Notes: generated from the sequence alone by a model not told the origin. Positions 34,780 through 45,964 are shown, counted from the first letter of the stretch. The stretch: DNA of 64,000 bases from Petunia secreta (GCA_029990175.1 JARKIP010000035.1:40376001-40440000), one strand, 5' to 3'. A program made the numbers and translations.

Positions 34780-36754
34780 TGTCCCTCTCACCTGAAAACT
34801 CCTCATCCACTCCCACTTCTGATCAACCACAAATTCCCAACCCTCCTTCACCCATGGATACAAAAACACCAAACCCTGAAAACCCGATTCCACAAAACCC
34901 TGAGCCTAAAATTCAGGGGGAATGACAAGTTCCCACTGCAGAATCGATTTTAGAACAAGTGGAGGACTTGTCAAGAGCCATGATTGTGTACCAATTTCAG
35001 GTAAACTATGCTACTATCTTAAATGTAGTTGATGATGAAGGGGACAATGTAGAAGGGTTTGGGTCTGCTCCTGAGGGGGGAGGTGAAAAAGTTTATTTAA
35101 AATGGTCGGAGGCTCTCATGCCTGGGTCCCCAGGGTCTTCAGAGGCTGCTTTTAGAGCACCCATAGAGGATGAGAATGTGGTGAATTGGGATGATGATGC
35201 CTTAAGTGATAGTGATAGACCAATAATTGATCTTTAAACATAAGAAATCTGAAGAGAAAATTAGCTAGAAAAGGTCCAATTGATGCTAAGTTAACTGCTG
35301 ACATTACTGCAAAGGTTAAAAAGATTGGTGATAGCTGTAAGCCAGGTCTTAAGAAAAAGGGTGAAAGTTCTTCCAAGGCAAAAGGAAATATTCCTTCTAC
35401 TTCTACCCCTGCTACTAGGGCTAGGAGAACTAGGAGTTCTATCAAGGCTGCAGATGAAAACCTGGCTGCTGCAATAGAAAGAAGTAGGAAAGGAAAAGGC
35501 AAGCAGATTGTTGATCCTGTTGTTGAAAAAGAAACTGAATCTGTGGAGAAAGAAAGAGAGATTGATGATGAAAACGATGATATGATGGTGGATGTGGAGG
35601 AAGTAGGTCTTCAGTCTAAAATGAGGAAAACTGCTGAAAGGAAAGTGACAAGAAGCTCTGTTAAAGCCACTGCTACTAAATCCTCCAAGAGGTCCAGGTC
35701 CTCAAAGAGGACTTTAGTTGATGAAAGTTCTGATTCCAGTTTTGATAAGTCTGCTGTAGGTGAGGATATTGAAATTGAGGATGAGGGTGATGAAGTTCAA
35801 CATTGTGTGCATGATTACATTATGACAAGAAAAGTTCTGAAAGGTAGGGTACTTTCTGATGTTGAGGAAGAGGGTATGCTCTGGTTGCTGCAAAAATTGC
35901 AGGTGCAAGGCTGGAAGGACATGGTCCTTCAGATCAAAGGAAAGTGTGCAAAGGTGATGGTTCAGGAATTTTATAAAAAATGCTCCATCAAGAGGGATAG
36001 GATCACTACTTCTGTCCATGACAAAGAAATCACCTTTGACACAAAGGAGTTGGGTGAATTGCTGGGTATTCATTCAATGGGGTATGAAAGCTACATCAAA
36101 AAGGTGTGGCCAGATTTGACAAATCTTCCCACTGGTCTAGAAATCACTAGGAAAATTGCTGAAAATGCTGAGGAGGAGAACCCCAGGGCTGTGCAAAAGA
36201 GTGAAATTTACCCTCAGCACCAGGTGTTGTTTGAGTTTGTGAATAAGATATTGATGCCAAGGCAGGAGAAGAGAGGGATAGCCAGTTTTATGGACCTGGT
36301 CCTTATAGAACTGCTGGACACTGATATGCAGATAAACAGGCCCAGGTTCATGATTCACCGGATTAAGAGGGTTGTTACCAGGAAGAAAAAACACTCATTG
36401 CCATTTGGTTTTATCTTGACTGATCTGTTTGCTAAGCTAGGGATTCCTATAGAGGGGGTGGTCAATGCTACAAAGAAGGAGAAATTTAGTCGTGCTACCC
36501 TGATCAGCTGTGATTTTCCTATTCAAGCTGATCCTCCAATGGCTGGGGTTGGTAAACAGCCTTTGAACAACAAGGTGAGGGCCTTGAGGCAACAAGCTGC
36601 CATACAAGCTGCTGAGATAACTAGGTTGGAGGAAGAAAGGAACTACTGGAAATCTGAGGCTACTAAAGCTAAGGAGACAAATAAGGGGATGCTCAAACAA
36701 ATGTTTGAGTTGCTGCAGGAGAAGTCTAAGGGACTTGGTCCTTCCACATCCTGA
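34780..36754 (+). pseudogene. Copia env-like ORF, full extent with two breaks
   Basis: A likely original start is the ATG at 34780 (MSLSPENSSSTPTSD). The first part is Pro/Ser-rich. One in-frame stop lies at 34923-34925, and a frameshift at about 35237. After that the frame is open to 36754, and already open upstream of the first Met at 35543. Extra ORFs after pol are a known trait of SIRE-type elements, where they are called env-like. Homology to real envelope proteins is unproven, and no transmembrane segment is obvious here. Confidence 0.65.
35543..36754 (+). CDS. Intact 403-codon part of the env-like ORF
   Basis: Residues 1-85 are acidic and then Ser/Lys/Arg-rich, resembling a nuclear-localisation or disordered segment. 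The middle (about 90-330) contains QEFYKKCSIKRDRITTSV, TFDTKELGELLGI and a MLWLLQKLQ helix, resembling the putative plant transposon protein domain. The C-terminal 60 residues (VRALRQQAAIQAAEITRLEE onward) are a clear coiled coil. It is the longest open frame in the window, in an element whose pol is dead. I do not assign a biochemical role. Confidence 0.65.
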   Translation: MEKEREIDDENDDMMVDVEEVGLQSKMRKTAERKVTRSSVKATATKSSKRSRSSKRTLVDESSDSSFDKSAVGEDIEIEDEGDEVQHCVHDYIMTRKVLKGRVLSDVEEEGMLWLLQKLQVQGWKDMVLQIKGKCAKVMVQEFYKKCSIKRDRITTSVHDKEITFDTKELGELLGIHSMGYESYIKKVWPDLTNLPTGLEITRKIAENAEEENPRAVQKSEIYPQHQVLFEFVNKILMPRQEKRGIASFMDLVLIELLDTDMQINRPRFMIHRIKRVVTRKKKHSLPFGFILTDLFAKLGIPIEGVVNATKKEKFSRATLISCDFPIQADPPMAGVGKQPLNNKVRALRQQAAIQAAEITRLEEERNYWKSEATKAKETNKGMLKQMFELLQEKSKGLGPSTS

Positions 36755-37212
36755 AAACCTTAACCAAATTCCATCTTTTGTCCAGTGGGATTTAGACTAG
36801 TTCTAGTACCTTAGTCTTTTCCTTTTCTATTCTTTGAATAATTTAGTAGTATCTGCTTGTATCCCCTAGTTGACCTCTTTTAGTTAATGATGAATTATCT
36901 TCGATGACTAATATCATTTTACTGCAGTGTCTTTATATTGAATTATGCTTGCATTTTGAGTTGCCTTAATGGCTATGAGCTATTTGTTCTAATACTTGAT
37001 AGATTCTAACTTATGCAACCTTTTCAATGATGCCAAAAAGGGGAAGAGTAAGTTCTAATTTTGCTTGTGATCTTTATAACCTAATTGAGAACCTGATCCT
37101 TAATGATGAAGCAAGTTTCTACTTATGATGCTTTTGAGTTCCCAGTTGTGATTAAGGATATAAGGACATAAAGCTACGTCTATGAGTTTGTCATTATCAA
37201 AAAGGGGGAAAA
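36755..37212 (+). other. Copia 3' untranslated region and polypurine tract
   Basis: No frame is present. AAAAGGGGAAGA occurs near 37036 and a second AAAAAGGGGGAAAA at about 37199-37212 directly before the right LTR. The second is the priming tract for plus-strand synthesis. The first may be an auxiliary or decayed copy. Confidence 0.75.
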
Positions 37213-38019
37213 TGTTAACTTGGATAAGCTTGGAGTTTTGACTGATTACTAAGGAACAGACTCAGGGATGTGTTCCTTTGAATCACTACAGTTGAATAAA
37301 TAATCATGCAAATCATTGAAGCGGGAAAATTAATTATTATCCAAAATCTAATATTTATCTTGATAATTATGTAGGCTGCACGAGATATAAAAAGATTGCA
37401 TAAAGATTGGATAAGAGCTAAAGGATTTCGGGTAACCAAGCAAAGAGTTCAATTAGGACTCAAAGTCTTGGAAGCTTTGGAGTTCTAATTTCTCAATACT
37501 TCTTGAATTTTGAAGCTATAAAAACAGGAGCATTTCAGTTGTTGAAGAGTTCACAAATACAGAGAGAATTGATCTATAGCATTGAAAGAGTCTTCATCTT
37601 ATTTGTGTAATCATTAAGCTACATGGAACTAAGTAAAGAACCTGTTCCTTAGATTGAGTCTTCTCAAAGTTTAGTCTTAGTTCATTTGTAGCAGGTACTA
37701 TCGAGCTGTATCATTTGGATTCAAGTCTTGTACTTGGAGAAACTTTACTGATTGTGAAAGGAGTCACTATAGGATTAGAGTTAGTCCTAGATTAGTAAGA
37801 AGGTAGTCTTGTAACTAAGTGAGTCTTTCAAATAACGAAGTTAAAATTCTACTTGGAAGAGAAGAACATGGTTTTTTGATCCCTAGTAAACAAGGTTTTT
37901 CCACGCTAACATCAAGTGTTCATTTACTTACAGTATTAATTCCGCATACAATAACGTAAAGGAACACATTGAAGAAACCAGTCCTTAAAATAATAAGTTG
38001 TGTGTCTTGGGAAATAACA
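37213..38019 (+). repeat. Copia element right LTR
   Basis: 807 bases run TGTTAACTTGG..AAATAACA, followed directly by the GATAG duplication. Confidence 0.95.
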
Positions 38020-39176
38020 GATAGTCTTTCACAAATAGACCAGGAGGGTTAGTAAACTCATCAAGAAAAAGATTATCACAATTATACCCATGGATATTTG
38101 GAAATGCCCCAAATGTGTTATTTTTGCATTTCTTTCTAGAAGCATTCACAAAATCCCTCCAAATTAAATCCTCAAAACTAGGAATAGGGTAAGTAAAGAA
38201 CATGACACTAAAATTAGCATCAAGCAAGTTACTACTACTATCACTAGTGTCTCCCTCCTTCTTTAAAAGACCCTTTTCATTTTTAAGGGCTTACCAACAT
38301 AAGACAAGCTTTCAACAAACATTTTGGGAGTTAGCTTGCTAACATCCACACAATTAGCACTTTCAAGCAAGTCACAAGAATTATTTTCACAAGTTATACA
38401 CTCTTTAAACATTGACTCATCATTTTTATCAAGTGCGAACAAGTTCAAAGGAAATGTATCATTCAAGGAAACATTTCACCTTTTCAAGTGTACACTCACT
38501 TAACAAAGCAAAACATGATTTATCCAAAGAACATTTCACCTTTTCAAGTGTACACTCACTTAACAACTCAAAACATGATTTATCATCCAAAGAACATTTC
38601 ACCTTTTCAAGTGTACACTCACTTAACAAGTCAAACATGATTTATCAATTTCAAACAAAAAGGAAGACAATTTATTATCATTGAAATACAATTCTTCACT
38701 TCCTTCAAGTAAGTGCACCCATTCCAATCCATCACTATTTTCAACTTGACACAAGCAACCACCAATACCAACATGAAGAATGCTACCACTCAAAGTGTAA
38801 CAAGGTCCAGGCAATTCTTTTTCTTTATTCACAAGAGAAAGATCATTGTCATCATAAGAATAATGAGCACAATCATTATCCAATCCTATATTCTTTATGG
38901 AACTCATGAAATAAAATAAGGAATGAATTTTAATCATGCTCTCTTGATTTTTAAAGTCACCAATTTTACCACTTTCTCTATCTAGCTCACCCAAGGAAAT
39001 ACAAGAGTTAGGGTTAGCTATCTTACCTTGAAGCACCAAAAAACTTTATTTACCTTGAATTTCAAAGTTAAGGCATACTTGACCAATTGGAGAAGTATTT
39101 TCGGCCTCATCATTTTCTTCCAAGAAAGAGTCTTTTTCCAATGATGATTCAATTTTTCAATCACTTCCACAAGAAC
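38020..39176 (-). pseudogene. Element C region X, N-terminal and middle part
   Basis: Pieces at 38623-39039, 38263-38466 and 37985-38227 (which begins inside the copia LTR) are rich in Ser, Asn, Asp and Cys, with ISLGELDRESGKIGDF, SCDLLESANCVDVSKL and DEFTNPPGLFVKDYL. They are comparable in composition and position to region X of elements A and G. They continue at 18659 beyond the copia insertion. Confidence 0.45.
38466..38645 (-). repeat. Three in-frame tandem repeats in region X
   Basis: Three units of 58-63 bases share ACATTTCACCTTTTCAAGTG and CACTCACTTAACAA. Read on the minus strand each encodes CFELLSECTLEKVKCS-like residues. The unit lengths keep the frame except for the rightmost copy, where one A is missing and the frame shifts. 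Confidence 0.85.
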
Positions 39177-39830
39177 CTACAAAAGAGATTTCACTATTAA
39201 AAGAAGTAGTGAGGGAGTTAGAGTTAAAGCAATGAGTAGCCTCTCTTTTATGCTCTCTTGTTTTTCTTGACTCTCCATTTCTTTTCCCTCATGCTCTTCA
39301 TTCTTTTCTTCCTCACCCTCTTCATTTTCTTTTGGTGACAACCCACTCTCATTTTTCAACTCATCCTCTCCTTTTTCCTCTCTTGAGTTGTTACTTTGCT
39401 CACCGTTACTCCTCTCAATCTTTTCTCTCTCGCAATTTCTTTTGATTGGAGTATCCAGGTTACAAGATAAATCATCATGGGGAAGCTTTTCTTGCATCCC
39501 AAAATGACTCCTCAAATTTTTCTTAAGATCTTGCCAAGTTGGCTTTGGTTTCCAAGGAAGTTCCCAAGGCCGCCCACGACTTAGATTATAATGGTTTCTC
39601 AAGTCTATGGGAAGATCCCATGAAACCAAAGTCAATTTATATAACTCCTTGTTAATGTATTCATGCACAAAGATTTCCTCCAATTGAGATTCCCAAAGGA
39701 CATAGAGCTCATTCTTATATTTTGCATGCAACTTAGGCAACTCTATGTACCTCTTATCCCTTTTACTTTGGCCCTTTCTCTTGGCAATTTTAAAGGTGCC
39801 ATATTTTTGTTCCGAGACTTCAACTACCAC
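39177..39830 (-). CDS. gag: Element C Gag-like ORF
   Basis: This is an open frame of 217 codons. YVLWESQLEEIFVHEYINKE, then KLTLVSW and RPWELPWKPKPTWQDLKKNL follow the order of a plant gypsy Gag core (W-x-S-x-x-E-x-I-F, then a T-W-x-x-L/M-K block). The C-terminal half is Glu/Lys-rich and contains REKIERSNGEQSNNSREEKG followed by SGLSP. That block is shared with elements A and G and starts region X. There is no zinc knuckle. The Gag core and region X are thus joined without a protease between them, apparently by deletion. Confidence 0.55.
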   Translation of the reverse strand: MVVEVSEQKYGTFKIAKRKGQSKRDKRYIELPKLHAKYKNELYVLWESQLEEIFVHEYINKELYKLTLVSWDLPIDLRNHYNLSRGRPWELPWKPKPTWQDLKKNLRSHFGMQEKLPHDDLSCNLDTPIKRNCEREKIERSNGEQSNNSREEKGEDELKNESGLSPKENEEGEEEKNEEHEGKEMESQEKQESIKERLLIALTLTPSLLLLIVKSLL

Positions 39831-40911
39831 AACTTGATTGAACTTGCCATTTCAACTATTAGGTAGTGGAACTTGCTTTGGAGGATCTTGAGAGGATTCT
39901 TTGCTTGCAGAATGATATTTGGAGGGTAGGTATCTTGATCATCTTACACTCGATTTGATTGCACTCAATCCACTCGTATTTACACTCACTGGATGGATTT
40001 TATTCTGTCAAATGTTCTCACCACTCTTGCCTTTTACGTCTCGTTGGCAAAGTCAAGTTGCTTTTCGCACTCAATTCCGATTTGACAATCGAACTCAATC
40101 CAATTAGGGATAGAATGGAGTTGATGTGGCAAAGAACGGACAATGAAAAATAATCGAACGGAATTAGAAAAAGTCAAGGAAATGAAGAAAGAAAGGCTCA
40201 AATCGAATTGGCACGAAACAGACTCAGATTTGGATGAAATTTTATTTATGATCTAGAAAATCACTGTATTTTATGATATGATAGGGGTTTGGGTAATCTA
40301 AAACTGTTTAGGAGCTGTTCCGAGCAATATGTAAAGTGACTGATTTTTTGTTCAGCACTGTCGCATAAGAACGGGCGCTATCGCGAAGAGGAATTCAACA
40401 ACACTGCGCTGTCGCCTCGCGATCGCGAAGACCAATAAATTGATAAGCCTTCTTGATCACGTCAAAAGGCGCGCGATCGCGAAGAACAAATTCTGAGTTT
40501 GATGCAAAACTTGAAACCTGAATTTCCTGAAATTTTCTTCACTTGAATCTTCAAAAATCAACTTATTTTTGGTCCAAATTTGAGATTTAAGCTCCTTATG
40601 AGTCCCTGAACAAACCCCAATTATCAATTCTTAAAAAACAACACCCAAATTGCAAACCCCAATTCTTTGTTGAAGAACCCTAACTTTTAAATCTTCAAAT
40701 CGAATCCCCAAATGTTATTTGTTGTTCGATTCCTTCAAGAAACAGCTTCTAGATTCATCTACAACCAATTGGTAACAAAGCTTTCATCAAAAGGAACCCT
40801 AAATCTAAGACTCAATTTTTAAATTTTTGAAGTTTTTGATTTTTTTTGTGATTTTTCAGATTTTGATATTCAAAACCTAGATGGTATTTGTAGGAACAAA
40901 CACCAATCCGT
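39831..40911 (-). other. Element C leader
   Basis: No coding frame can be supported. The CGCGATCGCG motifs of the LTR recur at 40366-40490, including exact copies at 40418-40427 and 40472-40481. Confidence 0.65.
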
Positions 40912-40923
40912 GCTCTGATACCA
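40912..40923 (-). other. Element C primer binding site (tRNA-iMet)
   Basis: TGGTATCAGAGC on the minus strand directly abuts the right LTR. Confidence 0.9.
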
Positions 40924-41297
40924 AGAAAATAAAATGATAAAAGCAAGACATAATTTGAATTGATTTGGAATTAAGGAAATGGATTAGGAGGTGAGGCCTA
41001 ATCACCCCTCCTTAAAAAACCAACCAAAATGAACCTATACAAATTGATCCTCAATTGAATCTAATTCAATTGCAAACCAAGGAAAGAAAGTGCTCAAGCA
41101 ACAAGCTTAGCCAATATTTACTCTCAATAATATGCATCAAAGTCTAACCCTAGCAAATGAGGCTAAGTGGGCTTAAATACTGGTTTCTAAAAATGGCATA
41201 ACATGGCCTTAATTGCCCCTAAAGTTGGCTCAAATAAAAGTCATTAAGTTGAAGTGGGCTTCTGATCATCGTCTCAGCACTATCGCGACATAAGGGG
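40924..41297 (-). repeat. Element C right LTR (5' LTR, truncated)
   Basis: It matches the left LTR from AGAAAATAAAATGATAAAAG to ACATAAGGGG at about 41297. The U3 part, including the palindrome cluster, is missing. Confidence 0.8.
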
Positions 41298-42561
41298 TTG
41301 GGACCTCGCTAATTCAACGCCCATAGCTGACTGCCTTTACACATACAAATGCCACACACGCTGCCCAGGAAGCATCACAACACCATCGACTTAGCATTAC
41401 GACCATCAGTATGCCGTGGTTGACTCCCTCGACACATCCCTCCCATTGCTGCCTCATCGACGCTAAAAGGTCGAAGCCAAAATTGAATCAAAACAGCCCG
41501 TCACACTATCACACACACAAAACATGCGCTGAATTAGCATCCCCATTCCCTCGCCATCGCAGTCAGTGTCGTGCCGCCATTGGCTCATTAACCACAAACA
41601 TGAAAGCCAAAACTAACCTCAAAGATCCGTCACCTATCATACACACTGCAACAGCATCCCCACACCCTCGCCATCGCAGTTTAACACCTCGTTGAACAAA
41701 CCCGTTCGTACATCAAATATTCAGATCTGTCGCCCTCTTCTTCTAATTGAAACGATCCCATTTGGGGTCGTTTTAGCTAGAAAAAGTTAAGAAAGGAAAG
41801 AGGAGAAAGAGACAGCACCTACATGTAAGAGTTCGTGGGGGAAAATGAAAGGAACACCGGAGAAGCTTTATCCGTGTTTTAAATCTTCGATCTACACTAA
41901 ATCCTCGTGCTTTTAAGAAATCCAATGTTGGAACTGAATAGAGGGGGTCAAGGCAGTTACGGGGGGTGTATTTGGTTGATGGAGGAGGTGGCCAGAACTT
42001 GGCGCAGCCGCCGGCAGTGGCGATTTAGGTGAGGGGAAATTGGAGCATAGTTCTATTAGGTCAAATGATCTTAGATGTGAATTGGTAAAATGAGGGGTTG
42101 GGAAAAGAATATAAGGGTGAATGTTATGGCTCAAGATGGACCGTTGGATCAAGTTGATTTGATGGCTGTGATGATTTCGGGTCAAATGAGGTGGGTTGAA
42201 ACTTATTGGGTAGGTGGGTTGAAACTTATTGGGTTGGTTGTCTTCCTTCATTATTGAATTTAGTAGCCCAATGGTTATTTTAATCCAACACAAAACAATT
42301 TATCAAGGCCTACTTAACTTAGCAATTAACTCATTTAATTACACTATATAGTTAACAAGAAAATGCACGAAGATATGTATTAACAATCACAAAATTTCAA
42401 ATAACATGTGGTTCACAAACAAAATATTTTTTGATATTTTTATGTATTTCCCCTAATTAATTAATCAATAAGCTAGGAAAAATTGAAAAAAATTTAGGAA
42501 AAATCCTACGGAATTTAACGCAAGAACTTATCAATTTGGTGCCAAAAATTAGGCGATTACA
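41298..42561 (-). repeat. Ogre-like element 3' LTR (part)
   Basis: The LTR start on the minus strand is TGTAATCGCC at 42561, just after an AAAGATGC purine-side sequence. The other end is lost where element C begins. A duplicated GGTGGGTTGAAACTTATTGG occurs at about 42190 and 42216. The ORFs seen over 41411-41695 and 41913-42293 have no family features, so I read the stretch as non-coding. Confidence 0.5.
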
Positions 42562-44589
42562 GCATCTTTGATCGAGAATGTGAAGCATTTTCGAGCAAAG
42601 ACGTAATCAAAAGCTAATTTTGGCATTTTGGTTTATGCTGAGAATGACACTTGCAAAATGGTGACTATACCCTGACTACAAGGCTCCTACATATCCTCGG
42701 ACTAAGGAATCAGGTCAGTATAGTTCCTCACAAGCGGTAGCTGGGACTACTGCTTTGAGACGAACAACTAGACACTTCTAGAAAAAAACTAGACCGAATA
42801 CTAGACACTTCTACCTGCTAAGACTGATACTAGACGTTTCTACCCATACTAGGACTGAAACAAGGCACTGCTAGACAAAAATTGGGACTGTCACTGCTGG
42901 TTGGTGGCTACTAGTCGTTGCTGGGTACTGCTTTCTTTTCTACAACTTTTACAAGAGAAACATAATTACAGTATAAAATAATGCTATTTTCTAAGGGGCG
43001 GCTTGCTTGAGCTTGATTACATGCTTGTTCTTCTGGTATTGATCCGCTGAAGATAAATTGCTTTGTTTTCGGGAATGAGCCCCGGTTGTTGAAAGTAGAC
43101 TGCTTCGTTGTGAGAGAGTGCTCCAATTATTGAAAATAAATTGTCCCGTTGTGAGGGGTGTGCCCCGTTCGCTAAAAGTAAACCGTTCTATTGTAAGGGA
43201 ATGCTCTAATTGCTAAAAAATAAGATGTCCCATTGTGAGGGGTGTGGGTGTGCCCCGATTGCTGAAAGTAAACTGCTCCATTGTGAGGGAGTGCTCCAAT
43301 TGCTGAAAATAAAATATCTCATTGTGAGGAGTGTGCCATGATTGCTGAAAGTAAATTGCTCCATTGTAAGGGAGTTTTCCAATTGTTTAAAATAAAATGT
43401 CCCGTTGTGAGGGGTGTGCCCCGATTGCTAAAAGTAAACTGCTTCATTGTGAGAGAGTCTCCAATTTGAAAATAAATGTCCATTTTTGAGGGGTATGCCC
43501 CGATTGCTGAAAGTAAACTGTTCCATTGTGAGAGAGTGCTCCAATTGCTGAAAATAAATATCCCGTTGTGAGGGGTGTGCCCCGATTGCTGAAAGCAAAT
43601 TGCTAATCCTGTAGATAGAGTTTTGCAAATTTCTTTTGCTGCTCATGTTAGGTTAGTGCCGAAAGCCCAAGGAAATAATGGTGCGTGGAATAAAACAAAA
43701 GGGACATAAGAAATTGGAGCGAAAGTAGTTTTGACAAGAACCGTCTTTTTGAAAAGAGAAACTTATCTGGTGATATACTGGCGACCCTGATGATCATGAC
43801 ATGTATCTTGAATGATCCCCGTCCAACCAGCGCTGCTTGTTTTTCAAGAATTGTTTCAATGCGGATATTAGACCATAACCAATCATAGTTGAGGTTGCTC
43901 TCAGGTCGGCTAGCAGCGCTCTTTTGGGTTTTCGCCGGTTAGCCTCTCTCTTTAATCTTTTGCCGGTCCATTGTCTTACAGCGCCTTTCAGGTTTTCACC
44001 AGCAAGACATCATCAATTTTTTTTGGAATCAAATAATATCTACAATACATCATGTGGTGACTGGGTGAAATTCACCACCTTTGGACATTCTCCTTCAAAA
44101 ATAAAAATAAAAAAACAATCTGCCCAGTTTAGAATAAACTGGGGTGTTTGAGTTTCTCTTTAACAGGGCATAAATGTCCTTCAAGATGCATCAGGCAGAT
44201 GACCTAACCCTTGGGATTATTTTTGAACATAAAAATAAAAAATCTGCCCCATTTTATTAAACTGGGGCTCTGCATTTCTTCTGTATTGGCTGCAAACTTG
44301 GAGGCAAGGTTTTGTGTCAATGTGAGGCAGGAAAGAAAAGAACTTTTTCATGTTATGACTGCACCTGAATGGCTGCCTACGTATCCTTTTGAGAGGAATC
44401 AGGTCAAGACGTAGCTCTGGCAACTTAATGCCAATGTTGTTTTTATGTTTTTCAATTTCATTTCATTACAATTTTATTGATACCCCAACAGATTTCCAAC
44501 AGGAAGTACAAGGCTCTAAAGGGCATCGAATTGTACAATGTTTTGTGTAGGAGAATGTCTATCCTAACAAAATAAAGTTGACCTGAAGC
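42562..44589 (-). other. Ogre-like element 3' untranslated region
   Basis: About 2 kb lie between integrase and LTR. The block CCTACATATCCTCGGACTA..GGAATCAGGTCA near 42690 recurs in variant form as GCCTACGTATCC..GGAATCAGGTCA near 44371. A degenerate tandem array occupies the middle (43070-43640). No coding frame is present. Confidence 0.65.
43070..43640. repeat. Alternating tandem repeats in the Ogre-like 3' region
   Basis: Two half-units alternate: GCTCCAATTGCTGAAAATAA..GTCCCGTTGTGAGG and GTGCCCCGATTGCTGAAAGTAAACTG. Together they have a period near 110 bases, with about five to six copies and indels. Such arrays in the 3' region are known for Tat elements. Confidence 0.8.
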
Positions 44590-45737
44590 TCATATATAGT
44601 ATCTCTTGAGTGCATCCGCATTGACTGGCATCTCGGTGGTCCTTCCTTCTGGATCAGTCAAGTACAAGGCATCGTTTGGCAACACTTTCTTTATCAGGTA
44701 TGGTCCTTTCCAATTTGGAGAAAATTTCCCTTTAACTTCTTCCTGCTGTGGAAAGATTCGCTTCAGAACCAATTGCCCTTCTTTCAGATCACGGTAGAGA
44801 ACTTTCTTGTTGTATGCACGTTCCATTCTTTGTTGATAAAGTTGGTTGTGACAAACCGCGTTGAGCCTCTTCTCGTCAACAAATGAAAATTATTCTAGCC
44901 TGGTTTTGACCCATTCTGCATCCTCAATTTCTGCTTCTACAATGAGTCAGAGTGATGGTATTTCTATCTCAGCTAGTATTACTGCTTCAGTTCCGTACAC
45001 CAATGAATATGGAGTCATGCCTATGGAAGTGCGCACAGTTTTGTAGTAGCTGAGCAAGGCAAAAGGCAGTTTTTCATGCCAGTCATGGGATCTTTGTGTC
45101 ATCTTCCTAAGGATCTTCTTGATATTCTTGTTTGCTGCTTCGATCACACCATTTGCTTTTGGCTGGTAAGGTGTGGAGTCTCAGTGCGTGATCTTTAATC
45201 TTTCACACACTTCCTTCATCAAATGACTGTTCAGGTTTGCCTCCTTATTAGTGATAATGGTGCTTGGGATACAAAAGCGATAAATAATGTTGGAATAAAC
45301 GAAATCTACCACAGCTTTCTTGGTCACGGACTTGAGAGTGAATGAAATCCACCATAACAACAAAAAATAAATCTGTGTCGATTTGATGCTCTTGGTTCAG
45401 TGACGCCAATGATGTCCATCCCCCGTGCTGCAAAATGCCAACGAGCTAACATTGTGTGCAACTCTAGAGGGAGAGAGTGTATCAAATCTTCGCGCACTTG
45501 ACATTGATGGCAGTTTCGCACAAAGGTTATGCAGTCATGTTCCATGGTGAGCCAAAAATATCCTACTCTAAACACTTTCTTTGCTAACACGTACCCACTC
45601 ATATAGGGTCCACAGATCCCTGAACGCATGTCATTGAGAATCCTCGTGGCTTCAGTTGCATCCACGCATCTTAACAGTCCTAAATCATGTGTTCTTTTGT
45701 ACACCACTCCTCCGCTCAGAAAGAAACCACTCGCAAG
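44590..45737 (-). pseudogene. Ogre-like integrase, broken
   Basis: Zinc-binding part (45324-45707): HDCITFVRNCHQCQ and MRSGICGPYMSG, followed by GMDIIG of the core. Later core (44947-45147): MIEAANKNIKKILRKM, then a YGTEAVILAEIEIP block. C-terminal part (44590-44826): GQLVLKRIFP and FSPNWKGPYLIKKVL. Frames change near 45320, 45180 and 44930, and the integrase is not functional. Confidence 0.9.
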
Positions 45738-45964
45738 TCATCGAAAGGTTCTTTTCTGATTGCTTTCTTCCTTTTGAGGATATGTTCCATTTTGAAGAAA
45801 ATTCTTGATGTCTAAATACCATGGTTGGCCATCAATTTCCTCTTCGACCATATTACAGTAGGCCTGCTGACTTTGAACTTGGATCTCCAACGGATCAATG
45901 TGAGCTTTATCAGGATGGACAAGCATTGAGGCTAGTGTAGCCAATGCATCAGCCAGTTCATTGT
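45738..45964 (-). pseudogene. End of the Ogre-like second RNase H
   Basis: IHNELADALATLASML keeps the last acidic residue of the archaeal-type RNase H. It is separated from the rest (52328-52791) by element G. The linker EIQVQSQQAYCN and the WYLDIKNFLQNGTYP block lead to integrase. Confidence 0.85.

Larger units (their letters stand above)
18660..38019 (+). mobile_element. Element D: SIRE/Maximus-like copia element
   Basis: LTRs are at 18660-19467 and 37213-38019, with TG..CA ends. A perfect target-site duplication GATAG lies at 18655-18659 and 38020-38024. There is an initiator-Met primer site and an AAAAAGGGGGAAAA polypurine tract before the right LTR. The domain order is Gag, protease, integrase, RT, RNase H, then an extra ORF after pol. 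That copia order with a 3' env-like ORF, and a net length near 9.7 kb once element E is removed, fits the SIRE/Maximus lineage. Pol has many stops, and the RT active site is changed. The LTRs differ at about 9% over the first 315 bases. Confidence 0.9.
17282..41297 (-). mobile_element. Element C: RT-less LTR element, split by copia element D
   Basis: The left LTR (17282-18013) and the truncated right LTR (40924-41297) are direct repeats. An initiator-Met primer site lies beside the right one. Without the copia insertion the element is about 4.65 kb. The internal parts hold a Gag-like ORF and region X, with no RT or integrase. The right LTR is broken at 41297, where Ogre sequence begins, so no target-site duplication remains. 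Confidence 0.75.

Noticed and set aside
34780..36754. Env-like ORF as a true viral envelope
   Set aside because: There is no signal peptide, no transmembrane helix and no Cys pattern of an envelope protein. It is better described as an extra ORF with a transposon-associated domain.
41411..42293. Two ORFs (41411-41695 plus, 41913-42293 minus) in an otherwise featureless stretch
   Set aside because: They are short, Pro/His/Ser-rich with no domain, and lie inside what reads as the Ogre-like LTR. A host gene fragment cannot be excluded but is not supported.
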